64,000 bases of DNA from Acrocarpospora catenulata. GTDB taxonomy: Bacteria; Actinomycetota; Actinomycetes; Streptosporangiales; Streptosporangiaceae. Position 1 is the first letter of the stretch. Every line of letters begins with the position of its first letter. Positions 35,417 to 46,013 of the stretch are shown one piece after another. Position numbers and translations under genes: made by a program. The stretch covers positions 36,330-100,329 of the forward strand of contig NZ_JAHCST010000028.1 of the NCBI RefSeq assembly GCF_018476525.1. Direction: 5' to 3'. A model generated the notes under the pieces. It ran no database searches. It was not told where the DNA came from and was given only the letters and a program-made list of their open reading frames with translations.

Positions 35417-36412
35417 ATGGCATCGCCGTACATCGAACTCGAGGTCGCGGGGCGGACCGTCAAGGTCAGCAATCCGGACAAGATCTACTTCCCGGGCATC
35501 GGCGCGACCAAGCGCGAGCTGGTGGAGTACTACGTGAGCGTGGGCGACGGCGTGCTGCGGGCGCTGTTCGAACGCCCGACGCACATCAAGCGCCATCCGG
35601 ACGGGATCGAGACCGAGGCGATCTACCAGAAGCGCATGCCCAAACACCCCGACTGGATCGATACCGTGACGGTCCGCTTCCCCAGCGGCCGCACGGCCGA
35701 CGCCTTCTGCCCCACCGACGTGGCCGGCATCGCCTGGTGCGCCAACCTGGGGACCATCGACTTCCACCCCTGGCACGTGCGCCGCGCCGACGTCGAGCAC
35801 CCCGACGAGCTCCGCATCGACATCGACCCGCAGCCGGGAACCGGCTTCGACGAGGCCAGGCGGGTGGCCTTCACGGCCCGTGAGGTCCTGGCCGACGCGG
35901 GCCTGACCGGCTTCCCGAAGACCTCCGGCAACCGGGGCATCCACATCGCGGTCCGCCTCCAGCCCCGGTGGACCTTCACCGAGGTCCGGTACGCGGCGAT
36001 CGCCTTCGCCCGCGAGGTGGAGCGCCGGGTTCCCGACCTGGCCACCACCGCCTGGTGGAAGGAGGAGCGCGGCGAGCGCGTCTTCATCGACTTCAACCAG
36101 AACGCCAGGGACCGCACGGTGGTCAGCGCCTACTCGGTCCGGGCCCAGGCGCACGCGCCGGTCTCCGCCCCGGTCACCTGGGAGGAACTGGCCGACTGCG
36201 ACCCCCGCGACTTCGACATCCGCACCATGCCGCCCCGGTTCGCCAAGCTCGGCGACGTGCACCAGGCCATCGACGACCAGGCGTACGAGCTGGATCGACT
36301 GCTCCAGATGTACGAGGAGGACGATCGGGGCGACATGCCGTACCCGCCGAACTACCCGAAGATGCCCGGCGAGCCCAAGCGGGTGCAGCCCAGCAAGGCC
36401 CGCGAATCGTGA
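35417..36412 (+). CDS. LigD-type primase-polymerase (NHEJ)
   Basis: A 331-residue stand-alone polymerase domain of the LigD PolDom / archaeo-eukaryotic primase family, which fills gaps at DNA ends during non-homologous end joining, preferring ribonucleotides. The catalytic aspartates are in LRIDIDPQPG (D135, D137); SGNRGIHIAVRL supplies the phosphate-binding His, and VFIDFNQNARD the third acidic residue. No ligase or nuclease domain is fused; a separate ATP-dependent ligase gene lies about 4.5 kb downstream. The ATG is preferred over upstream in-frame codons that read through the msrB region. It overlaps a GntR gene in GTGA. Confidence 0.9.
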   Translation: MASPYIELEVAGRTVKVSNPDKIYFPGIGATKRELVEYYVSVGDGVLRALFERPTHIKRHPDGIETEAIYQKRMPKHPDWIDTVTVRFPSGRTADAFCPTDVAGIAWCANLGTIDFHPWHVRRADVEHPDELRIDIDPQPGTGFDEARRVAFTAREVLADAGLTGFPKTSGNRGIHIAVRLQPRWTFTEVRYAAIAFAREVERRVPDLATTAWWKEERGERVFIDFNQNARDRTVVSAYSVRAQAHAPVSAPVTWEELADCDPRDFDIRTMPPRFAKLGDVHQAIDDQAYELDRLLQMYEEDDRGDMPYPPNYPKMPGEPKRVQPSKARES

Positions 36413-36879
36413 AGGTGGGGCGGAGCAGTCTGGTCCGGCAGGTGCAGGAAGATCTTCGAGGCCGCATCCTCGACGGTTCGCTTCCGGCCGGCAGCCAGCT
36501 CCCCGCCGAGGTGGATCTGGCCAGGTCCATGGGGGTGAGCCGGACCTCGCTACGGGAGGCGGTCCAGCAGCTCCAGCTGGACGGGCTGCTGATCAAACGC
36601 CACGGATACGGCACCTTCGTGCGGTCCACGCCCCCCTTGCGCAGCGCGCTCAACGTCAACAAGAGCACCAGCGAGCTCATCCGCGACCAGGGCATGGTCC
36701 CCGGCACCGTGGCCGCCCAGGTGCGCCGGGCGGCGGTCACCCCGCACGAGGCCGACCGGCTGGGCCTGGCCCCCGACGACCCCGTGATGCTCACCTGGGA
36801 GCACTACGTCCCGGACGCGTTCGAGTTCGTCGTCCAGCGCAGAGGCCCCAGCCTCCCCCCGGCCGCCCCGGGCCGCTAG
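36409..36879 (+). CDS. GntR-family regulator with shortened UTRA domain
   Basis: The 156-residue protein starts with a full GntR winged helix (VQEDLRGRILDGSLPAGSQL, LARSMGVSRTSLREAVQQLQ, GTFV) and continues into a UTRA-like effector domain (ELIRDQGMVPGTV; ADRLGLAPDDPVMLT). The domain then jumps to HYVPDAFEFVVQRRGP, which looks like the normal C-terminal end of such regulators, with about 80 residues missing between. An internal deletion is likely, so ligand sensing may be lost while DNA binding stays. It overlaps the polymerase gene by GTGA. Confidence 0.75.
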   Translation: MKVGRSSLVRQVQEDLRGRILDGSLPAGSQLPAEVDLARSMGVSRTSLREAVQQLQLDGLLIKRHGYGTFVRSTPPLRSALNVNKSTSELIRDQGMVPGTVAAQVRRAAVTPHEADRLGLAPDDPVMLTWEHYVPDAFEFVVQRRGPSLPPAAPGR

Positions 36880-37406
36880 TCGGTGCCGTTCGTCCGGTAG
36901 CGGAACTTCCCGGTCAGGTCGAGGCCGTGGGTGGTCTTGTCGGCGTGCTGGGCCAGCCCCCACTCGTCGATGGCGGAGTCGTCGGAGAACACGCAGAGCC
37001 CGACCGGCGGGGCGGACGGCTCGGCCGCGGTGGTCCAGCCGTACTGGTCGACCTTGCCGCCCAGGCCCTCGCAGTACGCGGTGGCGGGCGAGCCGCCGCC
37101 CCTGGTGGCCGGCATCGGCGGCCGGTTGACGTAGGCCACGGCGGCCAGGGTGGCGTGCGCGGCGGACAGGGTCTCGGTGCCGATCAGGACGCGGGAGCCG
37201 TCCCGGGCGGTGAACACGCACATCGGCTTGACCGTCATGGGGGCCTCGGGGTTGCGCGGCTGGTAGTCGTGTACGATTCCGCCTTGTTTGCGGCACCAGT
37301 CGGCCGCGGGAGAGACCGTGGCGGCATGAGCTGTGGGCGGTCCGAAAAGGTGCGTGACGGACAACAGAGTGGCCGCCGACAGGATGAGAGTTCTCAGGCG
37401 CCTCAT
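36876..37406 (-). CDS. Secreted protein with two DUF333-like repeats
   Basis: The 176-residue product has a signal peptide (about 1-28, ending AHA) and two repeats of the DUF333 pattern: WCRKQGGIV ... CVFTARDGS and YCEGLGGKV ... GLCVFSDDSAIDEW. Paired cysteines in each repeat probably form disulfides outside the cell. DUF333 proteins are small exported proteins of unknown function. The gene ends 4 bp inside the convergent GntR gene. Confidence 0.7.
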   Translation of the reverse strand: MRRLRTLILSAATLLSVTHLFGPPTAHAATVSPAADWCRKQGGIVHDYQPRNPEAPMTVKPMCVFTARDGSRVLIGTETLSAAHATLAAVAYVNRPPMPATRGGGSPATAYCEGLGGKVDQYGWTTAAEPSAPPVGLCVFSDDSAIDEWGLAQHADKTTHGLDLTGKFRYRTNGTD

Positions 37407-37507
37407 GAGCTCCCCCGATGCTCCGATTTTCGGCCGGTCAAAACAGACTATCGACCCGAAAATTCGTGGGGTGCGGAAGGGGCCTCGTCATAGGACAATG
37501 GGATTAC

Positions 37508-39622
<2,115 letters not shown>

Positions 39623-39623
39623 G

Positions 39624-40070
39624 CTATCTCCCGAGCCCGCTGGTGGTCAGCACCACCAGCACGAACGTGGTCACCCCCATCAGCCCGTGCAGCAGCACCG
39701 CCACCTTCGGGAAGCCCTTCCCGCCGCCCCTGGCGTGCCGTCCCCCGCCCAGCCATCGGGTCACCATCGCGAATCCGAGCAGCGACACCACGGTCAGTGC
39801 CAGCAGCGCGCCCCAGGCGTACCCGGCGTAGCCGGTGATCAGATACCCCGCCCAGAGCGCCAGCCCCGTCACCGCCAGCACGGGATGGCTGAAGGTCACG
39901 GTGACCGGATACCGCGTCACCTTGACGGACTGCCTGAGCGTGCCGTCGGTCCCGCCGAACCAGAGAAAGAACAGGTAGACCCCCACGCCGGCGGCGAGCA
40001 GCCACACACCCAGAGCGACAATCGGCACAAACGGCCCCTTCCGATCGGTCGGCTCTCTCGATAGAAACAT
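39624..40070 (-). CDS. Small integral membrane protein
   Basis: From the chosen ATG, a 148-residue membrane protein with four hydrophobic segments (VPIVALGVWLLAAGVGVYLF; HPVLAVTGLALWAGYLITGY; WGALLALTVVSLLGFAMVTR; VAVLLHGLMGVTTFVLVVL). A conserved-looking HxLMGVTTF segment sits in the last helix. The family is not recognised. A TTG 11 codons earlier is an alternative start. It ends 1 bp from the convergent glgX. Confidence 0.65.
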   Translation of the reverse strand: MFLSREPTDRKGPFVPIVALGVWLLAAGVGVYLFFLWFGGTDGTLRQSVKVTRYPVTVTFSHPVLAVTGLALWAGYLITGYAGYAWGALLALTVVSLLGFAMVTRWLGGGRHARGGGKGFPKVAVLLHGLMGVTTFVLVVLTTSGLGR

Positions 40071-40161
40071 CGGCCTGCCCGTTTGGACACGTAGCGAAAT
40101 CAAACCGTTACTGATCTTGCCTGGGTGCCGGATTGTCAGAGGGCTGTGACAGGGTGGATGC

Positions 40162-40884
40162 GTGCGGCAGATACATCCCCATGAGGTGGCGGACCCCGAT
40201 CTGGTGGCGGCGTACGCCTACCCCGAGGCGGTCTGGCTGCGGGTGAACATGGTGTCCAGCGTGGACGGGGGCGCCTGGTTCAAGGGGGTTTCCGCAGGGC
40301 TTTCCGGGAAGGGGGATCGGCGAATCTTCGCGATTCTGCGGGGAATGTCCGATGTGATCCTGGCGGGGGCCTCGACCGTGCGGGTGGAGGGATACGGGCC
40401 GGTGGAGGCGCGGGAGTCCTGGCGGGACCTGCGGGCCGGTCGCCCTCCGGCGCCGCCGATCGCGGTGGTGACCCGGCGGCTCGATCTGGATCTGGGCGGG
40501 CCGCTCTTCACCGCCGCGGAGCCGTACACGCGGACCATCGTGTTCACCACCGAGCAGGCGCCCAAGGAACGGCGGGACGAGGCGGCGCGGCACGCCGACG
40601 TGGTGGTGGCGGGGGAGGACCAGGTCGATCTGGGGCGGGTCGTGCTGGAACTGCGGGCCCGCGGGCTGGGGCGCATCCTCTGTGAGGGCGGGCCCCGGCT
40701 CAACGCCCAGCTGGCCGCCGCCGACCTGATCGACGAACTCTGCCTGACCATCGGGCCGCAGCTGATCGGGGGTGACGCGGCCCGCATCCTCAACGGGACG
40801 GCCACCCAGCGCAGGCTGGCCTTGGCGCAGGTCTTGCAAGAGGATGGCTACCTATTCTGCAGATATGTCCGGGAGAGCGCGTAA
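40162..40884 (+). CDS. RibD C-terminal-like pyrimidine reductase
   Basis: A 240-residue protein of the bacterial DHFR-like RibD_C family. It shows WLRVNMVSSVDGGAW, where the family binds substrate, DVILAGASTVRVEGYGP for NADPH, and ILCEGGPRLNAQLAAADLIDELCLTIGPQLIGG, a strong signature. It may reduce a riboflavin-pathway pyrimidine or another small heterocycle; stand-alone members are often of unknown substrate. GTG start. It overlaps the ligase gene by one base (TAATG), so the two are coupled. Confidence 0.87.
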   Translation: MRQIHPHEVADPDLVAAYAYPEAVWLRVNMVSSVDGGAWFKGVSAGLSGKGDRRIFAILRGMSDVILAGASTVRVEGYGPVEARESWRDLRAGRPPAPPIAVVTRRLDLDLGGPLFTAAEPYTRTIVFTTEQAPKERRDEAARHADVVVAGEDQVDLGRVVLELRARGLGRILCEGGPRLNAQLAAADLIDELCLTIGPQLIGGDAARILNGTATQRRLALAQVLQEDGYLFCRYVRESA

Positions 40885-41972
40885 TGACCTTTCCGATTGA
40901 GCCGCCCATCGCACCGATGCTGGCCAAGGCCGTCAAGGGCATGCCGTCGCAGACTGGCTCGCTCTACTACGAACCCAAGTGGGACGGCTTCCGCTGCATC
41001 GTCTTCCGCGACGGCGACGAGGTCTATCTGGGCAGCCGGAACGAGCGGCCGTTCACCCGCTACTTCCCTGAGCTGATCGAGGCGATCCGCCGGGAACTAC
41101 CCGAACGCTGCGTGGTGGACGGCGAGATCGTGATCATGCGCGGGCAGACCCTCGACTTCGACGCCCTGCAGCAGCGCATCCACCCCGCCGCCTCCCGGGT
41201 CAACCTGCTCGCCGAGCAGACTCCCGCCTCCTTCATCGCCTTCGACCTGCTGGCCATCGACGACGAGAACCTGATGGGGGCACCCTTCGCCGAACGCCGC
41301 GCCCGCCTCGAACAGGCCACCGCCAAAGCCGGCGATTCGGTACGGCTCACGCCGATCACCCAGATCCAGGAGCGGGCCGACGAGTGGTTCGAGATGTTCG
41401 AGGGCGCCGGGCTGGACGGCATCATCGTCAAACCCGGAACCCTCCCGTACGAGCCGGACAAGCGCACCATGTTCAAGGTCAAGCACGAGCGCACCGCCGA
41501 CTGCGTGATCGCCGGCTACCGCGAGCACAAGACCGGCCCGATCGTGGGCTCACTCCTCCTCGGTCTCTACTCGGCCGACGGCAAACTCCACCACGTCGGA
41601 GTCGCGGCCTCCTTCCCCATGAAGCGCCGCCAGGAACTCGTGGACGAGCTCGCCCCTTACCGCATATCCGACCTGTCCGACCACCCCTGGGGCGAATGGG
41701 CCGCCTGGGCGGTCAACGGCCCCGGCGGCGGCCCCGAAGGCCAGCGCCTCCCCGGCGCCGTCTCCCGCTGGAACGCCAAGAAGGACCTCTCCTTCATCCC
41801 CCTCCGCCCCGAACTCGTCATCGAGGTCGCCTACGACCACATGGAAGGCGACCGCTTCCGCCACACCGCCCAGTTCCGCCGCTGGCGCCCCGACCGCACT
41901 CCGCAATCCTGCACCTATGACCAGCTGGAGAAGCCCATCGCCTACAACCTGAACGACATCCTCGCCAGATAG
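40884..41972 (+). CDS. ATP-dependent DNA ligase (LigC-like)
   Basis: A 362-residue ligase with an adenylation domain and an OB fold. Motif I is EPKWDGFR with nucleophile K32; further motifs are GSRNERPFTRYFPEL (III region), VVDGEIVI, FIAFDLLAIDDEN, LDGIIVKPG (IV) and MFKVKHERTADCVIAGY (V). It seals nicks using ATP and is probably the ligase partner of the stand-alone LigD-type polymerase upstream. No Ku gene is in the window. It is coupled to the RibD-like gene. Confidence 0.93.
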   Translation: MTFPIEPPIAPMLAKAVKGMPSQTGSLYYEPKWDGFRCIVFRDGDEVYLGSRNERPFTRYFPELIEAIRRELPERCVVDGEIVIMRGQTLDFDALQQRIHPAASRVNLLAEQTPASFIAFDLLAIDDENLMGAPFAERRARLEQATAKAGDSVRLTPITQIQERADEWFEMFEGAGLDGIIVKPGTLPYEPDKRTMFKVKHERTADCVIAGYREHKTGPIVGSLLLGLYSADGKLHHVGVAASFPMKRRQELVDELAPYRISDLSDHPWGEWAAWAVNGPGGGPEGQRLPGAVSRWNAKKDLSFIPLRPELVIEVAYDHMEGDRFRHTAQFRRWRPDRTPQSCTYDQLEKPIAYNLNDILAR

Positions 41973-41975
41973 ACG

Positions 41976-44108
41976 TCAGGGCGGTCCCATGGCAGTCGGG
42001 TCTTCGATGTCGTCGGTCTGGTTCTCCTTCTCCGGTGCCGCCCGGGGTGCGCAGTATCGGCCGCAGCCGCCGAAGCGTGTCACGTCCATCGGGGTGAAGC
42101 CGGCCACCGGCACCTGCGCCAAGGCGGCGATCATGGTGTCGCGCCAGATGGGGCCGGGGAGGGTGGCGCCGAAGACCGCGCCGTAGTAGTGGCCGCCGAT
42201 GGTGACGTTGTTGAGCTTGTGGGCGATCGCTCCGCGGGGGTCGCCGATGCTGACGGCTCCGGCCAGGTTGGGCGTGAACCCGGCGAACCAGGCGCTTGAC
42301 TGGTCGTCGTTGGTGCCGGTCTTCCCGGCGGCGGGGCGGCCGATCCCGCCGACACCGCTCATCGTGCCCTGGGTGAACACGCCGGAGAGGATGTCGGCGG
42401 TGGCGTCGGCGATCGCCGGCTCGAACGCTTGGCGGCAGCGCGGGCGATTGGTGGTGGTTTTGCCATTGCGGTCGGTGATGCCGGTGATGGCCATGGGCGC
42501 ACAGTATTCGCCGCGTGCCGCGATCGCCGCGTACGCGGTGGCGACGGTCACCGGGTCCATCTCGTTGATGCCGAGGGTGAAGGTCTCGTACTCCTCCAAC
42601 TCCTTGCCATCGGCGCGTTTGATGCCCAGGTCACGGGCGGTTTTCACGGTCTCGCACAACCCGACCTCGCGTTCCAGCTCCATGAAGAAGGTGTTGACCG
42701 ACCCCCAGGTCCCGGTACGCAGGGTCCGGAAACCGGGAGCGCCTTCGTCGTTGGTGACGGGATGGGTGGGGTCGCCGACGTTGCCTCCGGCGCAGTTCTT
42801 GAAGGTGGTGTAGTCGGGGGCGCGGTAGGAACCGCCGACGGCGAAGCCGTCGTCGGCCTTCATGCCCTGTTTCAGCGCGGTGATCAGCGTGAAGGTCTTG
42901 AAGGTCGACCCCGCCTGGAAGCCCCCCAGACCACCATGCAGGTGATCGGCCACGATGTTGTACGACATTTCCTTTTTGCGGGTGGAGGTGCCGTACTTCC
43001 GGCTGGCGGCCATGGCCCGGATCATCCCGGTGCCGGGTTGGACGAGCGCCTGCGCCGCGACCGGGTTGTCGCTCGGATTGACCCACTTGCGGATGCCCCG
43101 TTCGGCCGCGGCCTGCATCCGGGGATCCAATGTGGTCTTGATCGTCAGCCCGCCGCGTTTGAGGAAGAGCTCCCGCTGCTCCCGGGTTTTGCCGTACGCC
43201 GGGTTGTTCAGGAAGTCGTGGTACACGTACAGGCAGAAATAGGGATAAGGGCTGGTCGCGCACCCTCCCGGCTGCGGAACGCCTTTGTAGCCGAGTTTGG
43301 TGGCTTTCGCCTTGTCCGCCTGCGCTTTGGTGATCTTGCCGAGTTCGGCCATCCGATTCAGTACGACGTTCCGCCGTTCCAGCAGCCGTGCCCGGCTCTC
43401 CTTGCCTCTGTCCGGGTCGGTCGCGGTCGGCAGTTGCACGGCTGCCGCCAGCGTCGCCGCCTGGGGCAGGTTCAGCCGCGAGGCCGGGATCCCGAAGAAC
43501 CGCTTGGCCGCCGCCTCCACCCCGTTCGCCCCGGCGCCGAAATAGGCGATGTTCAGGTACTTCTCCAAGATCTGGTCTTTGCTGTACTTCCGCTCGACCG
43601 CCAGCGCGTACCGCAGTTCGATGAGCTTGCGGCTGTAGCTCGCCTCCAGCGCCTTCTCCTGCTCCTCCTTGGTGGTGGCGGCGTTGAGAAGCACCTGTTT
43701 CACGTACTGCTGGGTGAGGGTGGAACCGCCCTGGCTGACCCCGCCCGACCGCAGGTTGGCGGCGAGCGCGCGCAGGGTTCCCTCCGGGTCGATCGCGCCA
43801 TGCTCGTAGAAACGGGAATCCTCGATCGAGATGATCGCGACCTGCATGATGTCCGCGATCCGGTCGAGCGTGACGACCTCCCGGTACTGGTCATAGAACT
43901 GGGCGATCTGCCTGCCCCGGGCATCGAGCACCTTGGTCCGCTCCGCCAGCGGGGGTTCCACGAGCTCGGCGGGGCCGAGGTCGAGTCCGCCGGACGCCAC
44001 CATGATCGCCTTGCCCGCGCCCCCGACGGCGGGCGACACGATCGCCGCGGCCAGCACCCCGGCGGCCATGGCCGCCCCCACGAGGCGCACCACACTCCGC
44101 GCCGCCAT
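41976..44108 (-). CDS. Class A bifunctional penicillin-binding protein
   Basis: A 710-residue membrane-anchored peptidoglycan synthase. An N-terminal helix (about 8-30) precedes the GT51 transglycosylase domain with E96 in SIEDSRFYEHG and GGSTLTQQ (127-134). The transpeptidase domain follows with SxxK STFK (S401), SVN (470-472) and KTG (596-598). The C-terminal tail is charged. The start ATG overlaps the beta-lactamase stop in TGATG, so the PBP is translated from the beta-lactamase message and probably induced with it. It could replace a sensitive PBP under beta-lactam attack. Confidence 0.94.
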   Translation of the reverse strand: MAARSVVRLVGAAMAAGVLAAAIVSPAVGGAGKAIMVASGGLDLGPAELVEPPLAERTKVLDARGRQIAQFYDQYREVVTLDRIADIMQVAIISIEDSRFYEHGAIDPEGTLRALAANLRSGGVSQGGSTLTQQYVKQVLLNAATTKEEQEKALEASYSRKLIELRYALAVERKYSKDQILEKYLNIAYFGAGANGVEAAAKRFFGIPASRLNLPQAATLAAAVQLPTATDPDRGKESRARLLERRNVVLNRMAELGKITKAQADKAKATKLGYKGVPQPGGCATSPYPYFCLYVYHDFLNNPAYGKTREQRELFLKRGGLTIKTTLDPRMQAAAERGIRKWVNPSDNPVAAQALVQPGTGMIRAMAASRKYGTSTRKKEMSYNIVADHLHGGLGGFQAGSTFKTFTLITALKQGMKADDGFAVGGSYRAPDYTTFKNCAGGNVGDPTHPVTNDEGAPGFRTLRTGTWGSVNTFFMELEREVGLCETVKTARDLGIKRADGKELEEYETFTLGINEMDPVTVATAYAAIAARGEYCAPMAITGITDRNGKTTTNRPRCRQAFEPAIADATADILSGVFTQGTMSGVGGIGRPAAGKTGTNDDQSSAWFAGFTPNLAGAVSIGDPRGAIAHKLNNVTIGGHYYGAVFGATLPGPIWRDTMIAALAQVPVAGFTPMDVTRFGGCGRYCAPRAAPEKENQTDDIEDPTAMGPP

Positions 44109-45016
44109 CAGAGCCTGCCCAGCCCGCGGGCGAGGATGGTGGCGGTTTTCGCGATGACCTTCTCGTCGATCGGGGCGTACCTGGACTTGCGGTTGGTGTA
44201 GATCGACATGATGATCGGCGCGGCCGACTTGCCGGGCCAGATGACCGCGATGTCGTTCCCGGCGCCGTACACCGAGACCGAGCCGGTCTTGTCGCCGATC
44301 GTCCACGACTTGGGCAGTCCGGCGCGGATGCGCGCGTCACCGGTCCTGTTCGCGATCAGCCAGGTGTTGAGCTGGGCGCGATCCCTGGCGTCGAGCGCGT
44401 TTCCCGTGGTGAGCGCCAGCAGGTCACGGCCGATGGCGGCGGGCGTCGTGGTGTCGCGCCGCTCCTTGGGGTGCCACTGGTTGAGGCCGGGCTCGCCCCG
44501 GTCCAGCCGGGAGACCTGGTCGCCCAGCGTACGGAAGTACCTGGTCAGCCCGGCGGGGCCGCCGATCTGCTTGAGCAGCAGGTTGGCGGCGGTGTTGTCG
44601 CTCTGGGTGATCGCCGCCTGGCACAGGCGGGCCACGGTCAGGCCCTTCCGCACGTGCTTGCCGGTGACGGGGGAGTGCGGCGCCAGGTCGGCAGCCTTCC
44701 AGCGGATGACCTTGTTCAGCAGACCGGGGCTGGTGGTGCGGGCCTGGTGCAGGACGGCGGCGACGACGACCGCCTTGAAGGTGGACAGCAGCGGGAACCG
44801 TTCCCCCGACCGGTAGCCGATCGTTTTCCCCGTGCCGGTGTCGTAGGCGTACGCGCCGATCCGGCCCTTGAAGGACACCTCCAGCGCACGTAATTCGCGG
44901 CGCGCCCCATCCACTGCCGGGTCGGTACGGCTGGACGCGGCGGTGCCGGTCAGCGGGAGCAGGATGACGACGAGCAACGCGGTGATCACCGAACGCCGGA
45001 GACGCCGAATGGACAT
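44108..45016 (-). CDS. bla: Class A beta-lactamase
   Basis: From the chosen ATG the 302-residue protein has a signal peptide (helix VITALLVVILLPLTGTAA), then STFK with the nucleophile S78, SDN (139-141), the omega loop RGEPGLN with general-base E175, and KTG (243-245): the full class A set. It should be exported and hydrolyse penicillins. Alternative ATG six codons upstream. It is the first gene of a two-gene unit with a PBP and is divergent from a LysR regulator, which very likely activates it. Confidence 0.93.
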   Translation of the reverse strand: MSIRRLRRSVITALLVVILLPLTGTAASSRTDPAVDGARRELRALEVSFKGRIGAYAYDTGTGKTIGYRSGERFPLLSTFKAVVVAAVLHQARTTSPGLLNKVIRWKAADLAPHSPVTGKHVRKGLTVARLCQAAITQSDNTAANLLLKQIGGPAGLTRYFRTLGDQVSRLDRGEPGLNQWHPKERRDTTTPAAIGRDLLALTTGNALDARDRAQLNTWLIANRTGDARIRAGLPKSWTIGDKTGSVSVYGAGNDIAVIWPGKSAAPIIMSIYTNRKSRYAPIDEKVIAKTATILARGLGRL

Positions 45017-45069
45017 GGCCCCGAACCCTTCCATCACGGATCTTGTACGCCCGGCAGTCTTGCCCGCCC

Positions 45070-45091
45070 CTGTCGATACCGTCAAAGACAG
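45070..45091. promoter_or_regulatory. Second dyad in the bla-lysR intergenic region
   Basis: CTGTC and GACAG flank 12 bp; a loose dyad suited to a LysR-type second site or promoter element, 54 bp upstream of the beta-lactamase start. Confidence 0.35.
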
Positions 45092-45104
45092 ATCCGAATG
45101 GATT

Positions 45105-45121
45105 TATGCGGAAATAGCATA
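45105..45121. promoter_or_regulatory. LysR-type T-N11-A binding site
   Basis: TATGC-N7-GCATA is a perfect dyad containing T-N11-A, the LysR recognition shape, 10 bp ahead of the regulator start and about 90 bp ahead of the beta-lactamase start. This position fits autorepression plus divergent activation. Confidence 0.7.
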
Positions 45122-45131
45122 GTTTCTGGTC

Positions 45132-46013
45132 ATGGACCTGCTCAGCGCCTGGAGAGTTTTCGTCAACGTCAGCGAGCGAGGCAGCTTCACCGAAGGCGCG
45201 GCGGCCACCCGAGTGCCGCAACCGGTCGCCAGCCGCCGCATCGCCGCTCTGGAGAACCACCTCGGCGAGCGGCTGTTCGACCGCTCCTCGCGCGGCGCGG
45301 TCCTCACCCAGTTCGGGCGCGACCTGCTCCCGTCGGCCAGACGCCTGGTCCGGCTCGCCGACGACATGGAACACGAGGCCGGGCAGGCCAGGCTCAACCC
45401 GCTCCGCCTCGCCGTTCCCGGCTTCTGCGCCACACGCGACCTGGCGCACCTCGCCGCGGCCGGCCGCCGCGGCGGCGTCCCCCTCGACCTCCTGACCGCC
45501 GCTCCCGCCGAACGGGCCGAACTCGTCCGCACCCGCGAGGTCAGGGCCGCGCTGGTCGCCGTGCCCGGCACCGACGCGACCTGGTCGACGCCGCTCGGAG
45601 TCGCCGGGACCGCCGACCTTCCGGTGCGGACCCTCTACCTGGAAAGCCTCCGGGCGGGCCGCGCCGCACCGGCCTCACCGCGCCGCCGCGTCTGGATCCA
45701 GCCCGAGGACGACGTCCCGCACATCCGCGACCGCATGTTCCGCACCAGGGACGCCGTCGGCCTCCAGCCCGGCCAGGTCAGCGTCGCGACCACGCTCGTC
45801 GCGGCCGCCGCCGACGTGCTGTGCACGGAGGACCTCCTGCTGTGCTCGCCGACGCAGGCCGCCGAGCTGGGACTACACTGGCGTGCCCTCGGCGAGATCA
45901 GGCCGGTCCGCGGATACGTGGTCACCGCGGCCGTCGGGGACGATGCCGAACGCGTCCGGGCCCGGCTGGGGGACGCGATCGGCCGCTGCCTGGGTGCCGG
46001 GGAGAAAGGATGA
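45132..46013 (+). CDS. LysR-type regulator of the beta-lactamase locus
   Basis: A 293-residue LysR protein: N-terminal helix-turn-helix (FVNVSERGSFTEGAAATRVP and RRIAALENHLGERLFDR) and a periplasmic-binding-type effector domain. The place next to a divergent beta-lactamase gene, and the following coupled BlaB-like gene, reproduce the blaA-blaB/blaL organisation described for Streptomyces cacaoi, where BlaA activates the beta-lactamase gene. It overlaps the next gene in ATGA. A T-N11-A dyad lies just upstream. Confidence 0.9.
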   Translation: MDLLSAWRVFVNVSERGSFTEGAAATRVPQPVASRRIAALENHLGERLFDRSSRGAVLTQFGRDLLPSARRLVRLADDMEHEAGQARLNPLRLAVPGFCATRDLAHLAAAGRRGGVPLDLLTAAPAERAELVRTREVRAALVAVPGTDATWSTPLGVAGTADLPVRTLYLESLRAGRAAPASPRRRVWIQPEDDVPHIRDRMFRTRDAVGLQPGQVSVATTLVAAAADVLCTEDLLLCSPTQAAELGLHWRALGEIRPVRGYVVTAAVGDDAERVRARLGDAIGRCLGAGEKG

